32,363 nucleotides of DNA, from positions 1-32,363 of the forward strand of contig JADFZS010000059.1 in assembly GCA_015232405.1 (NCBI GenBank). Direction: 5' to 3'. Made by a program: the position numbers and the translations under genes. Shown here piece by piece: positions 7,535-15,800 of the stretch. The DNA comes from Magnetococcales bacterium (lineage in GTDB: Bacteria > Pseudomonadota > Magnetococcia > Magnetococcales > JADFYX01). How positions within the stretch are numbered: position 1 is the first letter of the stretch; every line of letters starts with the position of its first letter. The notes beneath the pieces were generated by a model that was not told where the DNA came from, searched no databases, and worked only from the letters and a program-made list of their open reading frames with translations.

Positions 7535-8107
7535 TTATGTGAGCCTGATCCGTTTGCCAGTGCCCTTCACGATAAGGATGACATATCCTGTCTTCGGCTC
7601 AATCTTGATGGTACAGTGAAGTGCCTTGTGTTTTATGTATGGAGTTATTCTACCCATAAGTTCTTCAGTGAACTCGACAGGAAACACCAACACCCCTCCT
7701 GGTATGGGCCACCCCTTGTCGGCAAACAGTGTTGGCTCAAAGAATGTTCCGTCTTTGGTTGTTACCTCCCCTTTATTGTCAACGAGAAGTTCTCGTGCTC
7801 CAGCACGCCTGACGAGCTTGTCCACCGTTTGCTGATGATCCCCGTGCCACTCAATAAAAATTGCAACACCATTCTGCTTTCCAGCAGGCGTCTGTGGCTT
7901 TAATGGAGTCTTCTTAATGGCTCCATTGTTAACAGAAGCTTGTTTCAGCATAGGCAAGCGTATGGTTGTCCGTGGTGAAAGCTGTTTGTCGTGTTTGGTG
8001 TGCTCAATACTCTCTAATGGCACGGTTCCCTTGAGATATGTCTCTTCTGGTTTGCTACATCCGTTACCAACCAGGGCAAAGCCAAGCACTATGATCATGA
8101 TTCTCAT
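7535..8107 (-). CDS. Putative lipoprotein, unknown function
   Basis: A 190-aa secreted protein of unrecognised family. Residues 1-17 form a hydrophobic signal ending VGNGC; Cys17 could be lipidated, although the lipobox is imperfect at -3. A proline- and lysine-rich linker (about 35-80) leads to a compact domain with FIEWHGDHQQTVDKLVRRAG and WPIPGGVLVFPVEFTEEL, and a β-rich tail ending GYVILIVKGTGKRIRLT. Layout is signal, flexible linker, periplasmic domain. AGGAG stands 10 nt before the ATG, and there are 11 bp to the next gene. Confidence 0.7.
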   Translation of the reverse strand: MRIMIIVLGFALVGNGCSKPEETYLKGTVPLESIEHTKHDKQLSPRTTIRLPMLKQASVNNGAIKKTPLKPQTPAGKQNGVAIFIEWHGDHQQTVDKLVRRAGARELLVDNKGEVTTKDGTFFEPTLFADKGWPIPGGVLVFPVEFTEELMGRITPYIKHKALHCTIKIEPKTGYVILIVKGTGKRIRLT

Positions 8108-8124
8108 AGCAAAAATACTCCTGT

Positions 8125-8559
8125 TTATTCGTCTAGCTCGTTCAGCATTATGGAAAAGGTCTGGTCGATCTGTTGCTGTGCCATCCGTAGTGCTACTCCA
8201 GAGGTATTAGCGACGCCTTGGTCTTTTGTGTCTGATACAGGGTTGGTTAAATGTTCCTTTTTCACTGTATAGGTTTTGGTAGAAGATGGTTTTTTGACCG
8301 GTTTTGGTACAGGTGCTGCACTCTTGTCGGTCTCAGTAATGACAGTCATAGACTTGTTAGAAGCCAAGAGAGAATCTTGGTTTTTACGGTGCAACATTTG
8401 TGAGACATCAAACAGTTTTGTTGCTGGTTCTTTGCTAGGCATTATCCTCATGGAGTGTTCCTCCATGAAATAGTTGGGTGAGTTATCCCAATGTAATAGG
8501 ATAAACACCACAGAGGCCAGTGCCATCAGAGATAATGCATGGTGTTGGACTGTTCTCAT
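8125..8559 (-). CDS. Single-pass membrane protein, unknown function
   Basis: A 144-aa protein with an N-terminal membrane helix (residues ~7-23), then a long low-complexity periplasmic stretch rich in Lys, Pro, Ser and Thr (about 75-115) and a helical C-terminus. Its ATG overlaps the stop of the upstream gene as ATGA, with GGAGG 7 nt upstream, so the two are translationally coupled. No family is recognised. Together with its partner it could form a linker reaching across the periplasm. Confidence 0.65.
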   Translation of the reverse strand: MRTVQHHALSLMALASVVFILLHWDNSPNYFMEEHSMRIMPSKEPATKLFDVSQMLHRKNQDSLLASNKSMTVITETDKSAAPVPKPVKKPSSTKTYTVKKEHLTNPVSDTKDQGVANTSGVALRMAQQQIDQTFSIMLNELDE

Positions 8560-9089
8560 GGCTGCACCTCCATTAATTTACGGTTTATATTCTCCAGAGT
8601 CTGGAATGCTGTCACAATGTCCGTTTGTTGGTGTTGTTTTAACAGCATGTTTTCGGTTTTTGACCAGTCTGTTGCATTAGCGTTGTTCTTCAGGCCAGTT
8701 TTTGTATTGCCAAGCCCAACCAGAACCCTGTTCATGACATGCTGGGTCACAGGGTTCGAACTTGAAGAAATGTTGAAATTGGTGGTCGACTCCCCAGGAT
8801 ATGGCATACCCTGCCTGGAATATTTTCGCCCAGCGAACCTTCTCATAGGAGCAGGAATGGGGTGGGGGTTTTCAGGTTCCAAATTGGCAGTGTCAGGTGT
8901 GTTCGGTGGTTCAGTAGGCTTGCCGACCATAACCTCGCATTTAGGGTGCTCAGGCGCGTTGCTGGGTGTGGGTTGTAATAAGGACGAGGTCTGCAAGTGT
9001 TGCAAGTACGCCCAGCCTGCCATGCCTCCAGCCATTACTACCAGCAGTAATGAAGATCTAACAGCAGGGGGTCTGAGTGTTGTCATCAT
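8556..9089 (-). CDS. Single-pass, proline-rich periplasmic protein, unknown function
   Basis: A 177-aa protein. The start at ATG 9089 is chosen over upstream codons because AAGGAG lies 7 nt before it. One membrane helix (~12-30) is followed by a Pro/Glu-rich extended region (about 40-85, e.g. TEPPNTPDTANLEPENPHPI) and a helical Asn/Gln-rich C-terminus (TENMLLKQHQQTDIVTAFQT). No known domain is recognised. The Pro-rich layout is typical of periplasm-spanning linkers. It overlaps the next gene by 4 nt. Confidence 0.65.
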   Translation of the reverse strand: MMTTLRPPAVRSSLLLVVMAGGMAGWAYLQHLQTSSLLQPTPSNAPEHPKCEVMVGKPTEPPNTPDTANLEPENPHPIPAPMRRFAGRKYSRQGMPYPGESTTNFNISSSSNPVTQHVMNRVLVGLGNTKTGLKNNANATDWSKTENMLLKQHQQTDIVTAFQTLENINRKLMEVQP

Positions 9090-9100
9090 TTTCTGTCTCC

Positions 9101-9532
9101 TTAAAAAAGGCCAAGCAAACGGCCTGCTTGACTGGCATGTGTGGCCGTATTCAAGCCGCGAGCACGATAGATTTTGCTCAGAGATAAATTGAAACAATCA
9201 TCAAGTAAGACGCGCCCTGCGGTGCTCCCTTTTACTTTTGCTTCTAGGTGGGGAAACAGACACGCAGCCCGCTTTGGTGAAAACAATCTCCCATAACCCA
9301 GCTGCTGAGCTCGGGTAAATGAGATGGAAAGGTGCTGTACTTCCTCAGGCATGTTTCTGAATTTGGCGCCACTTCGACTTAAGGTTTCATGCGCCGCTCC
9401 ATTTATTAAAGCGTGGTACAGTTCGTCTTTTAACTGCCCTGATGCAGGTGCGATCATGGGAGTCATCCCAACAGTCACGATAACTGTAGCCTGAACTAAA
9501 TAACCTTTAAGGTTTTGTTTCCATGTCAACAT
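9101..9532 (-). CDS. Secreted protein, unknown function
   Basis: A 143-aa protein with a Sec signal at residues 1-31 (cut near APASG). ATG 9532 is preferred because GGAGG lies 8 nt before it; an in-frame ATG at 9559 has no such site. The mature part has two Cys (KRAACLFPHLEAK, LLDDCFNLSLSKIY) that could form a periplasmic disulfide, and is predominantly helical. No family is recognised. It lies 11 bp upstream of the next gene in the operon. Confidence 0.65.
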   Translation of the reverse strand: MLTWKQNLKGYLVQATVIVTVGMTPMIAPASGQLKDELYHALINGAAHETLSRSGAKFRNMPEEVQHLSISFTRAQQLGYGRLFSPKRAACLFPHLEAKVKGSTAGRVLLDDCFNLSLSKIYRARGLNTATHASQAGRLLGLF

Positions 9533-9576
9533 CGAAATTTCCTCCAGATTAGTGGACAAATTTAAAGCAAATATGA

Positions 9577-10458
9577 CTAGCGGTGAGGATTGTTTTCCCG
9601 CACCGAGTTAGTCTTGCCACTCTTTTGAGCAACGATATTCAAACGGCTTTGCAGATAGCTTGTAGCCTCAACGGTACGTATGAGGCTCCGGTCTAAACCC
9701 TCGAGTTGACGGTCTATTACAGCAATATCTGCAAGGGTTTGACGATACTCCTTATCAACTAATTGAATTAAGCTGATCCGTACACGAACGGGAGCTGGAA
9801 CACCATTAAGCGTATGCTTTTGGCCTTGAATAATATGCTTAAGGCCCGGGATGTTGCTCCAGACCTGAAGCTCTTGATCTAGCGTTTGGTTCTCATCGCT
9901 AGCTGTATCATTGTCCACCATATCTTGTCCTAACTCTTTGATAGCAGCATCATAGTCACTTTGCCTTGTGCTACCATTTGCAGCTGTATTCATATAATCA
10001 GCAACTTTACGAACATGTTTTTGGCGGTATGCTAATAGGGACTTACCCCGTTCGTTTTTTAGTGAACGCTGGTGCTTCTTTTGTAGTATCCTGCTCTTGA
10101 CGTATTCTGCGGTTGAATTGGTGAAGGATATGGCTGGAACCAACCAGGTTAGAGAGTTTGGGTCTTTTTTGACTGCCAACATGGCCTGCTCAAGCTTCCG
10201 TTTTGCTGATTTTTTTTCATTTACCTTGTTAGTGGCCTGGTCATACTGTGCCTGCTGAACAGAGAGGTGATCTTCAAGGCCTGCTTTAAATTGTCCGAAG
10301 TTGACAGTTTCCATTGGCAGTGAGACCGTCTCTGCCATTGTTATAGTCGGTACAGCGGCCAATGAGATTGCGACAGCTGCCGTACAAGTGGCTTTGGTTG
10401 CCACACGGCGACAACGGCGTAAACATTCGGATAGTTGATTGAGAATGTTGTTCTGCAT
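9577..10458 (-). CDS. Secreted coiled-coil protein, unknown function
   Basis: A 293-aa protein with a basic N-terminus and Sec signal cut after TITMA (~residue 42). The mature region begins with a long helix rich in Gln, Lys and Ala (about 55-100, e.g. VQQAQYDQATNKVNEKKSAK), then another basic helical segment, and ends with helices around RQTLADIAVIDRQLEGLDRS. This is consistent with a coiled-coil periplasmic structural protein. AAGGAT lies 7 nt before the ATG. No domain is recognised. The 16-nt gap to the preceding lipoprotein gene suggests co-transcription. Confidence 0.68.
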   Translation of the reverse strand: MQNNILNQLSECLRRCRRVATKATCTAAVAISLAAVPTITMAETVSLPMETVNFGQFKAGLEDHLSVQQAQYDQATNKVNEKKSAKRKLEQAMLAVKKDPNSLTWLVPAISFTNSTAEYVKSRILQKKHQRSLKNERGKSLLAYRQKHVRKVADYMNTAANGSTRQSDYDAAIKELGQDMVDNDTASDENQTLDQELQVWSNIPGLKHIIQGQKHTLNGVPAPVRVRISLIQLVDKEYRQTLADIAVIDRQLEGLDRSLIRTVEATSYLQSRLNIVAQKSGKTNSVRENNPHR

Positions 10459-10474
10459 GGTTCTTATCCTTTTC

Positions 10475-10894
10475 TTAAAAGTTGAACTTGGACCCTGCTC
10501 GGATAATTTCCTTAGCTTGGGCTGAAAAACCCTTGTAGGCCTTCATTTGCCCAAGGGCTCGGAATGCATCTACATAGTCAGTACCATCGGGACCAATAGC
10601 TTTATCATCAGGGCGGAATCTTTTGATAGCTGCTTGGAATTTTGAGGAATTTCCCATGACAAACGCGCCGTGCAAGGCAACCAGGTTGGCTTTAATGCGC
10701 TCATCCTCGGGCAGGTAGTCTTTCATTGCACATGCTTCAGCCATGGCGGTGCGCGTTTCCAAGTTTCTTTCTGTCACGATTTGCTCATAACAGTTTGTTG
10801 ATAAAGTGTGCTGAACTGCGGAAATTGTTTGGCAGCCTGCTAGCATTGTTGTAAATGCTGCGCTGGCAGCCAGCGTCTTGATTTGGATTTTCAC
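10475..10894 (-). CDS. Lipoprotein, unknown function
   Basis: A 139-aa lipoprotein. GTG 10894 is preferred: GAGGAG lies 7 nt upstream, whereas the in-frame ATG at 10915 has no ribosome site and would place that GAGGAG inside the gene. The signal is followed by a textbook lipobox LAGC (Cys21). The mature domain is helical with further Cys in NCYEQIV and AEACAMKDYL, and it ends QAKEIIRAGSKFNF. The helix pattern is TPR-like, but this is not certain. A 16-bp palindrome lies about 20 nt upstream. Confidence 0.7.
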   Translation of the reverse strand: MKIQIKTLAASAAFTTMLAGCQTISAVQHTLSTNCYEQIVTERNLETRTAMAEACAMKDYLPEDERIKANLVALHGAFVMGNSSKFQAAIKRFRPDDKAIGPDGTDYVDAFRALGQMKAYKGFSAQAKEIIRAGSKFNF

Positions 10895-10912
10895 TCGAAA
10901 TCTCCTCAATGT

Positions 10913-10928
10913 CATTAACTAGTTAATG
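10913..10928. promoter_or_regulatory. 16-bp perfect palindrome, possible operator
   Basis: CATTAACTAGTTAATG is a perfect 16-bp palindrome, 18 nt upstream of the GTG start of the lipoprotein gene and in the 84-bp gap after the first gene of the minus-strand run. It could be a regulator site or an internal RNA hairpin. A+T richness makes chance occurrence possible. Confidence 0.35.
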
Positions 10929-10978
10929 TCAAAACCACATGAAACATGATTGCTAACTACACTCAAAATCGGTATGGC

Positions 10979-11227
10979 TTAGCGTCTTCTTCCTCTATCT
11001 GATGTTTTCCAGATACGCAGCCCGTTCGCGTTTGGCTTGCCTGGGGGAAATTCACGTTCTTTGAAGATCAGTGGCCTCAACACGCTGGCCGAAAGTTTTC
11101 CTTTTTGAAATGCAATATGTTTGAAATTCGTGTTGTTGGATAGAACCGCGCCTGCCATCAGCCAGGCCACAGCACGATTTAACACCCTGGTACTCAAGCA
11201 GTGTTTTAACCTTTTGTTTGGCTGCAT
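10979..11227 (-). CDS. Small basic protein, first gene of the envelope run
   Basis: An 82-aa basic protein with a hydrophobic stretch at residues ~16-30 (LNRAVAWLMAGAVLSN) and an Arg-rich C-terminus ending SDRGRRR. ATG 11227 follows AAGGAG with 7 nt spacing. It is the first gene after the minus-strand promoter. No family is recognised. It could be a small membrane or exported protein. Confidence 0.55.
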   Translation of the reverse strand: MQPNKRLKHCLSTRVLNRAVAWLMAGAVLSNNTNFKHIAFQKGKLSASVLRPLIFKEREFPPGKPNANGLRIWKTSDRGRRR

Positions 11228-11327
11228 CTTCTAGCTCCTTATGATGTTTGGTGTTTGTCCATTGCTATATTTTCATATGCACTAAGCACAACACTAGACC
11301 ATGAGCCTCAAAATGTCCTTACGGGCC

Positions 11328-11356
11328 ACGTTAGGCTCAAATCTGAAGGAAGTCAA
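11328..11356 (-). promoter_or_regulatory. Candidate sigma70 promoter for the envelope operon
   Basis: Reading the minus strand, TTGACT (11356-11351) and TAACGT (11333-11328) are separated by exactly 17 nt, about 100 nt upstream of the first gene. The -35 is good and the -10 moderate. The rest of 11228-11547 contains no gene I can support, only this promoter and the divergent plus-strand one. Confidence 0.4.
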
Positions 11357-11437
11357 GAAAAAATTGAGATAATATGAGGAAAATATGTGTCCAAAATTAT
11401 AAAGGCCTCATTGAGTCCTGTGTATACCTGTAAATGT

Positions 11438-11466
11438 TTGACATAAGTGCGCAACGCTCATATACT
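11438..11466 (+). promoter_or_regulatory. Strong sigma70 promoter for the TPR-CHAT operon
   Basis: TTGACA (11438-11443), a 17-nt spacer and TATACT (11461-11466): a consensus -35 and a five-of-six -10. Transcription would start near 11473 and enter the CHAT operon with a leader of about 75 nt. A TATAAT at 11504-11509 has no clear -35. Confidence 0.75.
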
Positions 11467-11485
11467 GTTTATGTCAGACAGTATA
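11439..11485. promoter_or_regulatory. Two interlocked dyads over the CHAT promoter (candidate operators)
   Basis: Dyad 1: TGACATAA (11439-11446) and its exact inverse TTATGTCA (11469-11476) bracket the promoter spacer and -10. Dyad 2: TATACTGT (11461-11468) and its exact inverse ACAGTATA (11478-11485) cover the -10 and start site. A repressor bound here would block RNA polymerase. No repressor gene is adjacent; the 226-aa protein has no obvious helix-turn-helix. Confidence 0.55.
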
Positions 11486-11547
11486 GGCTCGGCATGTCTT
11501 TGATATAATTAGTTTAAAAATTTTGGTGAAGAGGATGTTTATTAAAT

Positions 11548-12228
11548 ATGGCAGAAAAACGTGCATTAAAAGAGAAGGAGGAGCTACCGAAAGGGCCTCA
11601 GCCTCTCAGAACAATAAAAGAAAGATTTTCGGAGTATGTAAACCAAGTTACTACAGAGTTCGAGTACACATACATCAGAAAAGGTGGAATGCGTGGAGGT
11701 GTAGTTGTTGCTGCCGTATGTCCAATTCAGCATGTTGAATTTTTAGAAAGTCTCAAGGTTGCGAATACTTCAGAGGAGCTTCTTGAAGTGTTGCGTTCAG
11801 GGACACAAGGAGAGGAGAAAGCGCGTTTGGTCGATACTCAGTTGTTTGATGAAATCGCCGCAATAATGGCCGACAGACCCAAAGACTTTTTTAGCGTCGC
11901 CTCAATGCCTGGTACCCAAGTAAGTCGCGATCAAGATGGCGTTATCAAACAAATCAATTTTGGGGAAGATGCCAAGGATGGAGGGCTCTTTAAAGTTGGC
12001 AGTTTGAATCTATCAGGCATGGCAGATGACCATTTTCTTACTGGTACCATAAAGACTTTCTCAGAAAATACTAAGTTTGAAATCCATTTGTCCAACGGAA
12101 CGATTCTGAAAAGTGATGAGCTGACCGCCGTGACAAAAGAAGGTGAAATATCTCTACACATAATGCCAGTTCCGATAGAGCTACCAATTGACCTCGCACG
12201 CACCAAAGTAAAAATTGTCGAGCGGTAG
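11548..12228 (+). CDS. Unknown protein, first gene of the TPR-CHAT operon
   Basis: A 226-aa soluble protein, no signal or membrane helix. ATG 11548 follows GAGGAT at a spacing of 9. The charged N-terminus (residues 1-30) leads into FSEYVNQVTTEFEYTYIRKG and a glycine-rich GGMRGGVVVAAV stretch (~47-58). The second half is β-rich with an Asp/Gly-rich loop (SRDQDGVIKQINFGEDAKDGG, ~127-147), ending MPVPIELPIDLARTKVKIVE. I recognise no domain. It ends directly before the next gene and shares its promoter with the CHAT protease. It may be a partner, an inhibitor or a protease substrate; this is inference from position only. Confidence 0.7.
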   Translation: MAEKRALKEKEELPKGPQPLRTIKERFSEYVNQVTTEFEYTYIRKGGMRGGVVVAAVCPIQHVEFLESLKVANTSEELLEVLRSGTQGEEKARLVDTQLFDEIAAIMADRPKDFFSVASMPGTQVSRDQDGVIKQINFGEDAKDGGLFKVGSLNLSGMADDHFLTGTIKTFSENTKFEIHLSNGTILKSDELTAVTKEGEISLHIMPVPIELPIDLARTKVKIVER

Positions 12229-12229
12229 A

Positions 12230-12829
12230 ATGTACTCGTTTGACATACAGCATTCTTTTAATAAATCCTGGCAGGATGCAGCCGTTCTTTTTGTATCCAG
12301 AGTAATGGTGGAGACAAGTATGCCAACTTTATCAGAAAAGCTTGCAATTGCAATCATTTATGTCGTGAGAGAACCTTCGTCCGAAAACCACGTATACTGG
12401 GATGGGGCGTTGCCACCCATACCTCAAATCCCAGAAATTGAGGTTGAAGAAGAATTCAACTTGTATCTAGAGCCTGATGAGCAAACAAAATGGTATGCAT
12501 TCCTTCTGTGTGAAGATTCCAGTGGTGAAGTTTATTGGCTTGCTCCGCATTTACAGTCAAGGATTGCAAATACAAAATTTGATGAGGGTGAAATTTCGTA
12601 CCCGTTTAAACAAGGGGAGCCGACCGGACTGCAGGAATTTATTGCTTGTTTCACTCAAAACGATCCGAACAAGTTGCGTCAAAACATTCTAAAAAATGGT
12701 CTGAAAGAGAATGGGGCTCTTAAAGATACGGCTATTGATGATGTGTGCGTGTTTCTGAGAGCATCTGAAAAGGAAGTGTACCGCAGGCAGGTGATGGTGG
12801 TCGAAGCTGAGGATGGGTGCTGTAAATGA
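12230..12829 (+). CDS. DUF4384-like protein of the TPR-CHAT operon
   Basis: A 199-aa soluble protein. ATG 12230 is the first ATG after the upstream stop (TAGAATG), suggesting coupled re-initiation; a TTG at 12215 is less likely, and ATG 12320 has a better GGAG site. The middle (about 80-145) reads FNLYLEPDEQTKWYAFLLCE, then GEVYWLAPHLQ, GEISYPFKQGEPTGLQEFIA. That order (strand, G-x-V-x-x-L-x-P, then a P/G turn and GLQEFIA) resembles DUF4384, a β-domain often found with caspase-like proteases. The match is by eye and tentative. It overlaps the CHAT gene by 4 nt (ATGA), so the two are translationally coupled. Confidence 0.65.
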   Translation: MYSFDIQHSFNKSWQDAAVLFVSRVMVETSMPTLSEKLAIAIIYVVREPSSENHVYWDGALPPIPQIPEIEVEEEFNLYLEPDEQTKWYAFLLCEDSSGEVYWLAPHLQSRIANTKFDEGEISYPFKQGEPTGLQEFIACFTQNDPNKLRQNILKNGLKENGALKDTAIDDVCVFLRASEKEVYRRQVMVVEAEDGCCK

Positions 12830-15800
12830 AATTCCTTGAGTTTCTCAAGCGATCACCTTCAAAAAGCTTACTTGAGCAGGCGAAAAAACTTGAAAAAGGA
12901 GAAAAACTTGAACAAGCACTCTCTTTGTATGTGCAAGCTTTGGGTGCGATTGACAAAGAAGAAAACAAGCAGGAAAGATTGAGAGCCTATAAAGCTTCCA
13001 TTTCAATTGCCATGGAGATTGGAAAATTCTCCTTGGCCAAGGAGATAACATCTAACGCCATCAAAGAGGGGTTTCCTGCAAGTATTTTATCTCGCAGCTC
13101 TGTCAACAAAAAAAAATCTACAGGAACTGCCCAAGAGAAAAACAAAAAGGCTAACAGTTGGTTCGAAACTGGTACAAAATATTTTAAAGACGGATCTTAT
13201 GAAGAAGCGCTTGAGGCATATAACGTGGCTATTCGGCTTGAACCCAAACACATAAGTGCCCATAACGATAGAGGAATCGCGCTACTGGAATTGGAGCGTC
13301 CTGAAGAAGCTCTGGAAGCATTTAATAAAGCTCTTAGACTTGACCATAAATTTGTGAACTCTCATGCCTGTAAAGGAATCACACTTAAGAATTTGGGGCG
13401 TTATGAAGAAGCTCTTGAGGCGTTTGGCGTAGCCTTGCGGTTTGATCCCAAATACGTGGTTGCCCAAAATGGTATTGGAAACACTCTTTTTGAATTGCAG
13501 CGTTATGAAGAGGCTCTGGAAGTGTTTGAGAAAGCTCGAGAGGTGTCTGATGATCCTACAATCAAATCAGGCCTATCCATAAATATAGGAAACACGCTTT
13601 GTGAATTGGAGCGTTATGAAGAAGCTCTTGATGAGTACAGCGAAATTATTCGGATTGATCCCACACTTGTAGACGCCTACGATAAGAAGGGAAACATATT
13701 TTATAAAATTAAGCGTTATGAAGAGGCTCTTGATGAGTACAGCGCAGCTCTTCGGCTTGATCAAAAATATGCACACGCTTATTACGGTAAAGGACAGGTG
13801 CTTTATGAGTTGGAGCGTTATGAAGAGGCTCTTGAGATATTCAATAAGTTTCCTGCGGCTTGTGATGATCCCATATTAAAAAAAATAGTGTGCAACTGCA
13901 TAGGAGACACGCTTTTTGAATTGGAGCATTATGAAGAAGCTCTTGATGAGTACAGCGAAATTATTCGGATTGATCCAACATTTATAGACGCCCGCCTTGG
14001 TAAAGGAAAAGCATTTTGTAAAGTGGGGCGTTATAAAGAAGCTTCTGAGGAGTTTGACGCAGTTCTTCAGCTTGATCCCAAACATGTACACGCTTATTAC
14101 AGTAAAGGTTATAATTTTCATCGCTGGGGGTATCATAAACTTGCTCTGAATGCGCATAACTCAGCTATTCAGCTTGATAAAAAGTATGTACACGCTTATT
14201 GCGGCAAAGGAACGGTTCTTGACGCCTTGGGGAGGTATAAAGATGCTATAGCGGCGTACAATACAGCTATTCAACTTGATCAAAAATATGCATCCGCATA
14301 CACAGGCCGTGGCGAAATATTTTGGAAAACTGGAAGTAAAGAGTTGGCAATTCTTAACCTGAGAAAGGGTTGGCAGCTGGACCCTGGGGGCTGGTCGGTA
14401 TCTATGGCATACTTGTCCAGGCTGGTTAAGTATCTTGGCGAGATATCTCCAGCTATCACAGACACTATCACTCCTTCATTCGATATCCTGTTCGATTTAG
14501 GGTATCTGGATCATTTCACATCCCCATTGGATGAGTATATTTATGATGAGAGACATGGCGGTTTGGGTAGTCTAGGATTAAAACTTTCTATCGAAAATGG
14601 GGAGTCAGAGCTAGTTTGTGAATTTGCAGGAAACGTAGAGGGATTGCCATTTGATATTGTCCTTTCGAGCGGTGAGCGTGTTTCGCAACAGTCGTTTAAG
14701 AAGGTAGGAAAGCAGGGGCGCTGGACGTTCCGAACAAATTTGAGAAGTTGTGAAAAGATAGTTCTCGGAAAGACGGTCATACGGTATTTGCCGGCTATGA
14801 CAGACGGTCTTTTGGACCGATTGCGGCTAGACGCAGATTCCTGTTGGGAAACCGGAGAATGGGAAGAATCTGGACTACTATATGCTGCATTGACCAAAGC
14901 ACGCTCAGACTTGGTTCAAACGTCTCGGAAACAAGCAGATCAAGAGGCATGGTTAGAGCACCCCTTATTCACGGAAGTTGGCACTAGGGCGGCCATGTCA
15001 TTTTTAAAGGTGTGGGAAGAGAAGCGTGACAGTACCTTCCTAGCAAAGGCTGTTGTAGCTATCGAAACCTTCCAGGCTGTAAAAATGAGGTTAAAACTTG
15101 GCTTGCTTGAAATGATTGACTTGAATCTCCTGGAGAAGCTGTCTCCCACTCTCAAGGACAAGTATACAACTGCATCTGATGAATATGCGTCTGCACCAAA
15201 AACAAGGCAATTTGATATAGACGATATTGATTTGGAAGGAAAAGGTCTTCCTGCTAATTTTGAGGCTCATATAAAATTGGTTTCGGTCATCAATGAGATT
15301 GACAGGCATTATCCTAAGTGTGTCCTAAAAGATGCGAATGATTTGGGTGCAGAGATTTTACCTGAAGACCTAACAAAAATTGCTCGAGAGGTTAACCACC
15401 CCATAGCATATTTGGTGGCAGGCGAAATAGGTGGTTTTGTCATTTTTATAAATGGAGATAATTTCGACGCAATTACACTTCCAAACCTAGGTCAGGATGT
15501 AGTGTACCAAAAAGTACAGGATCTTATAGAGAAATACCGCAGCACTAAAAAGCTCAAAGAGCATTTGCCGGGCCTATGTGAGTGGCTTTGGGGTTCAGCC
15601 ATGGGGCAAATTATCGCCTGGTTAGATGAATGTCAAAAAGACCGCCAGGTGAAAGATAGAGAGATCGTCTTGGTGACGACGGGGATGCTGGGGTTTTTCC
15701 CATGGAATGCGGCAAAAGAGAGCGGGAGTGTAGGGCAATATGCCATAGAGCGCGGTGTTATCAATTTTGTCCCGACGATTTTTTCGTGTCAGGTGTGCCC

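Noticed and set aside
8539..9192. A 217-codon plus-strand open frame
   Set aside because: It is antisense to two well-supported minus-strand genes with ribosome sites, signals and coupling; its product is Cys- and Trp-rich with no protein-like pattern.
5875..11227. Type IV secretion/conjugation locus
   Set aside because: The VirB1-like enzyme and lipoproteins fit, but no VirB4, VirB11, coupling protein, relaxase or pilin is present, so I describe it only as an envelope operon.
13180..14390. Regularly spaced repeats that might be taken for a CRISPR array
   Set aside because: The ~102-bp period is coding TPR sequence in one frame; repeats are imperfect and have no spacers.
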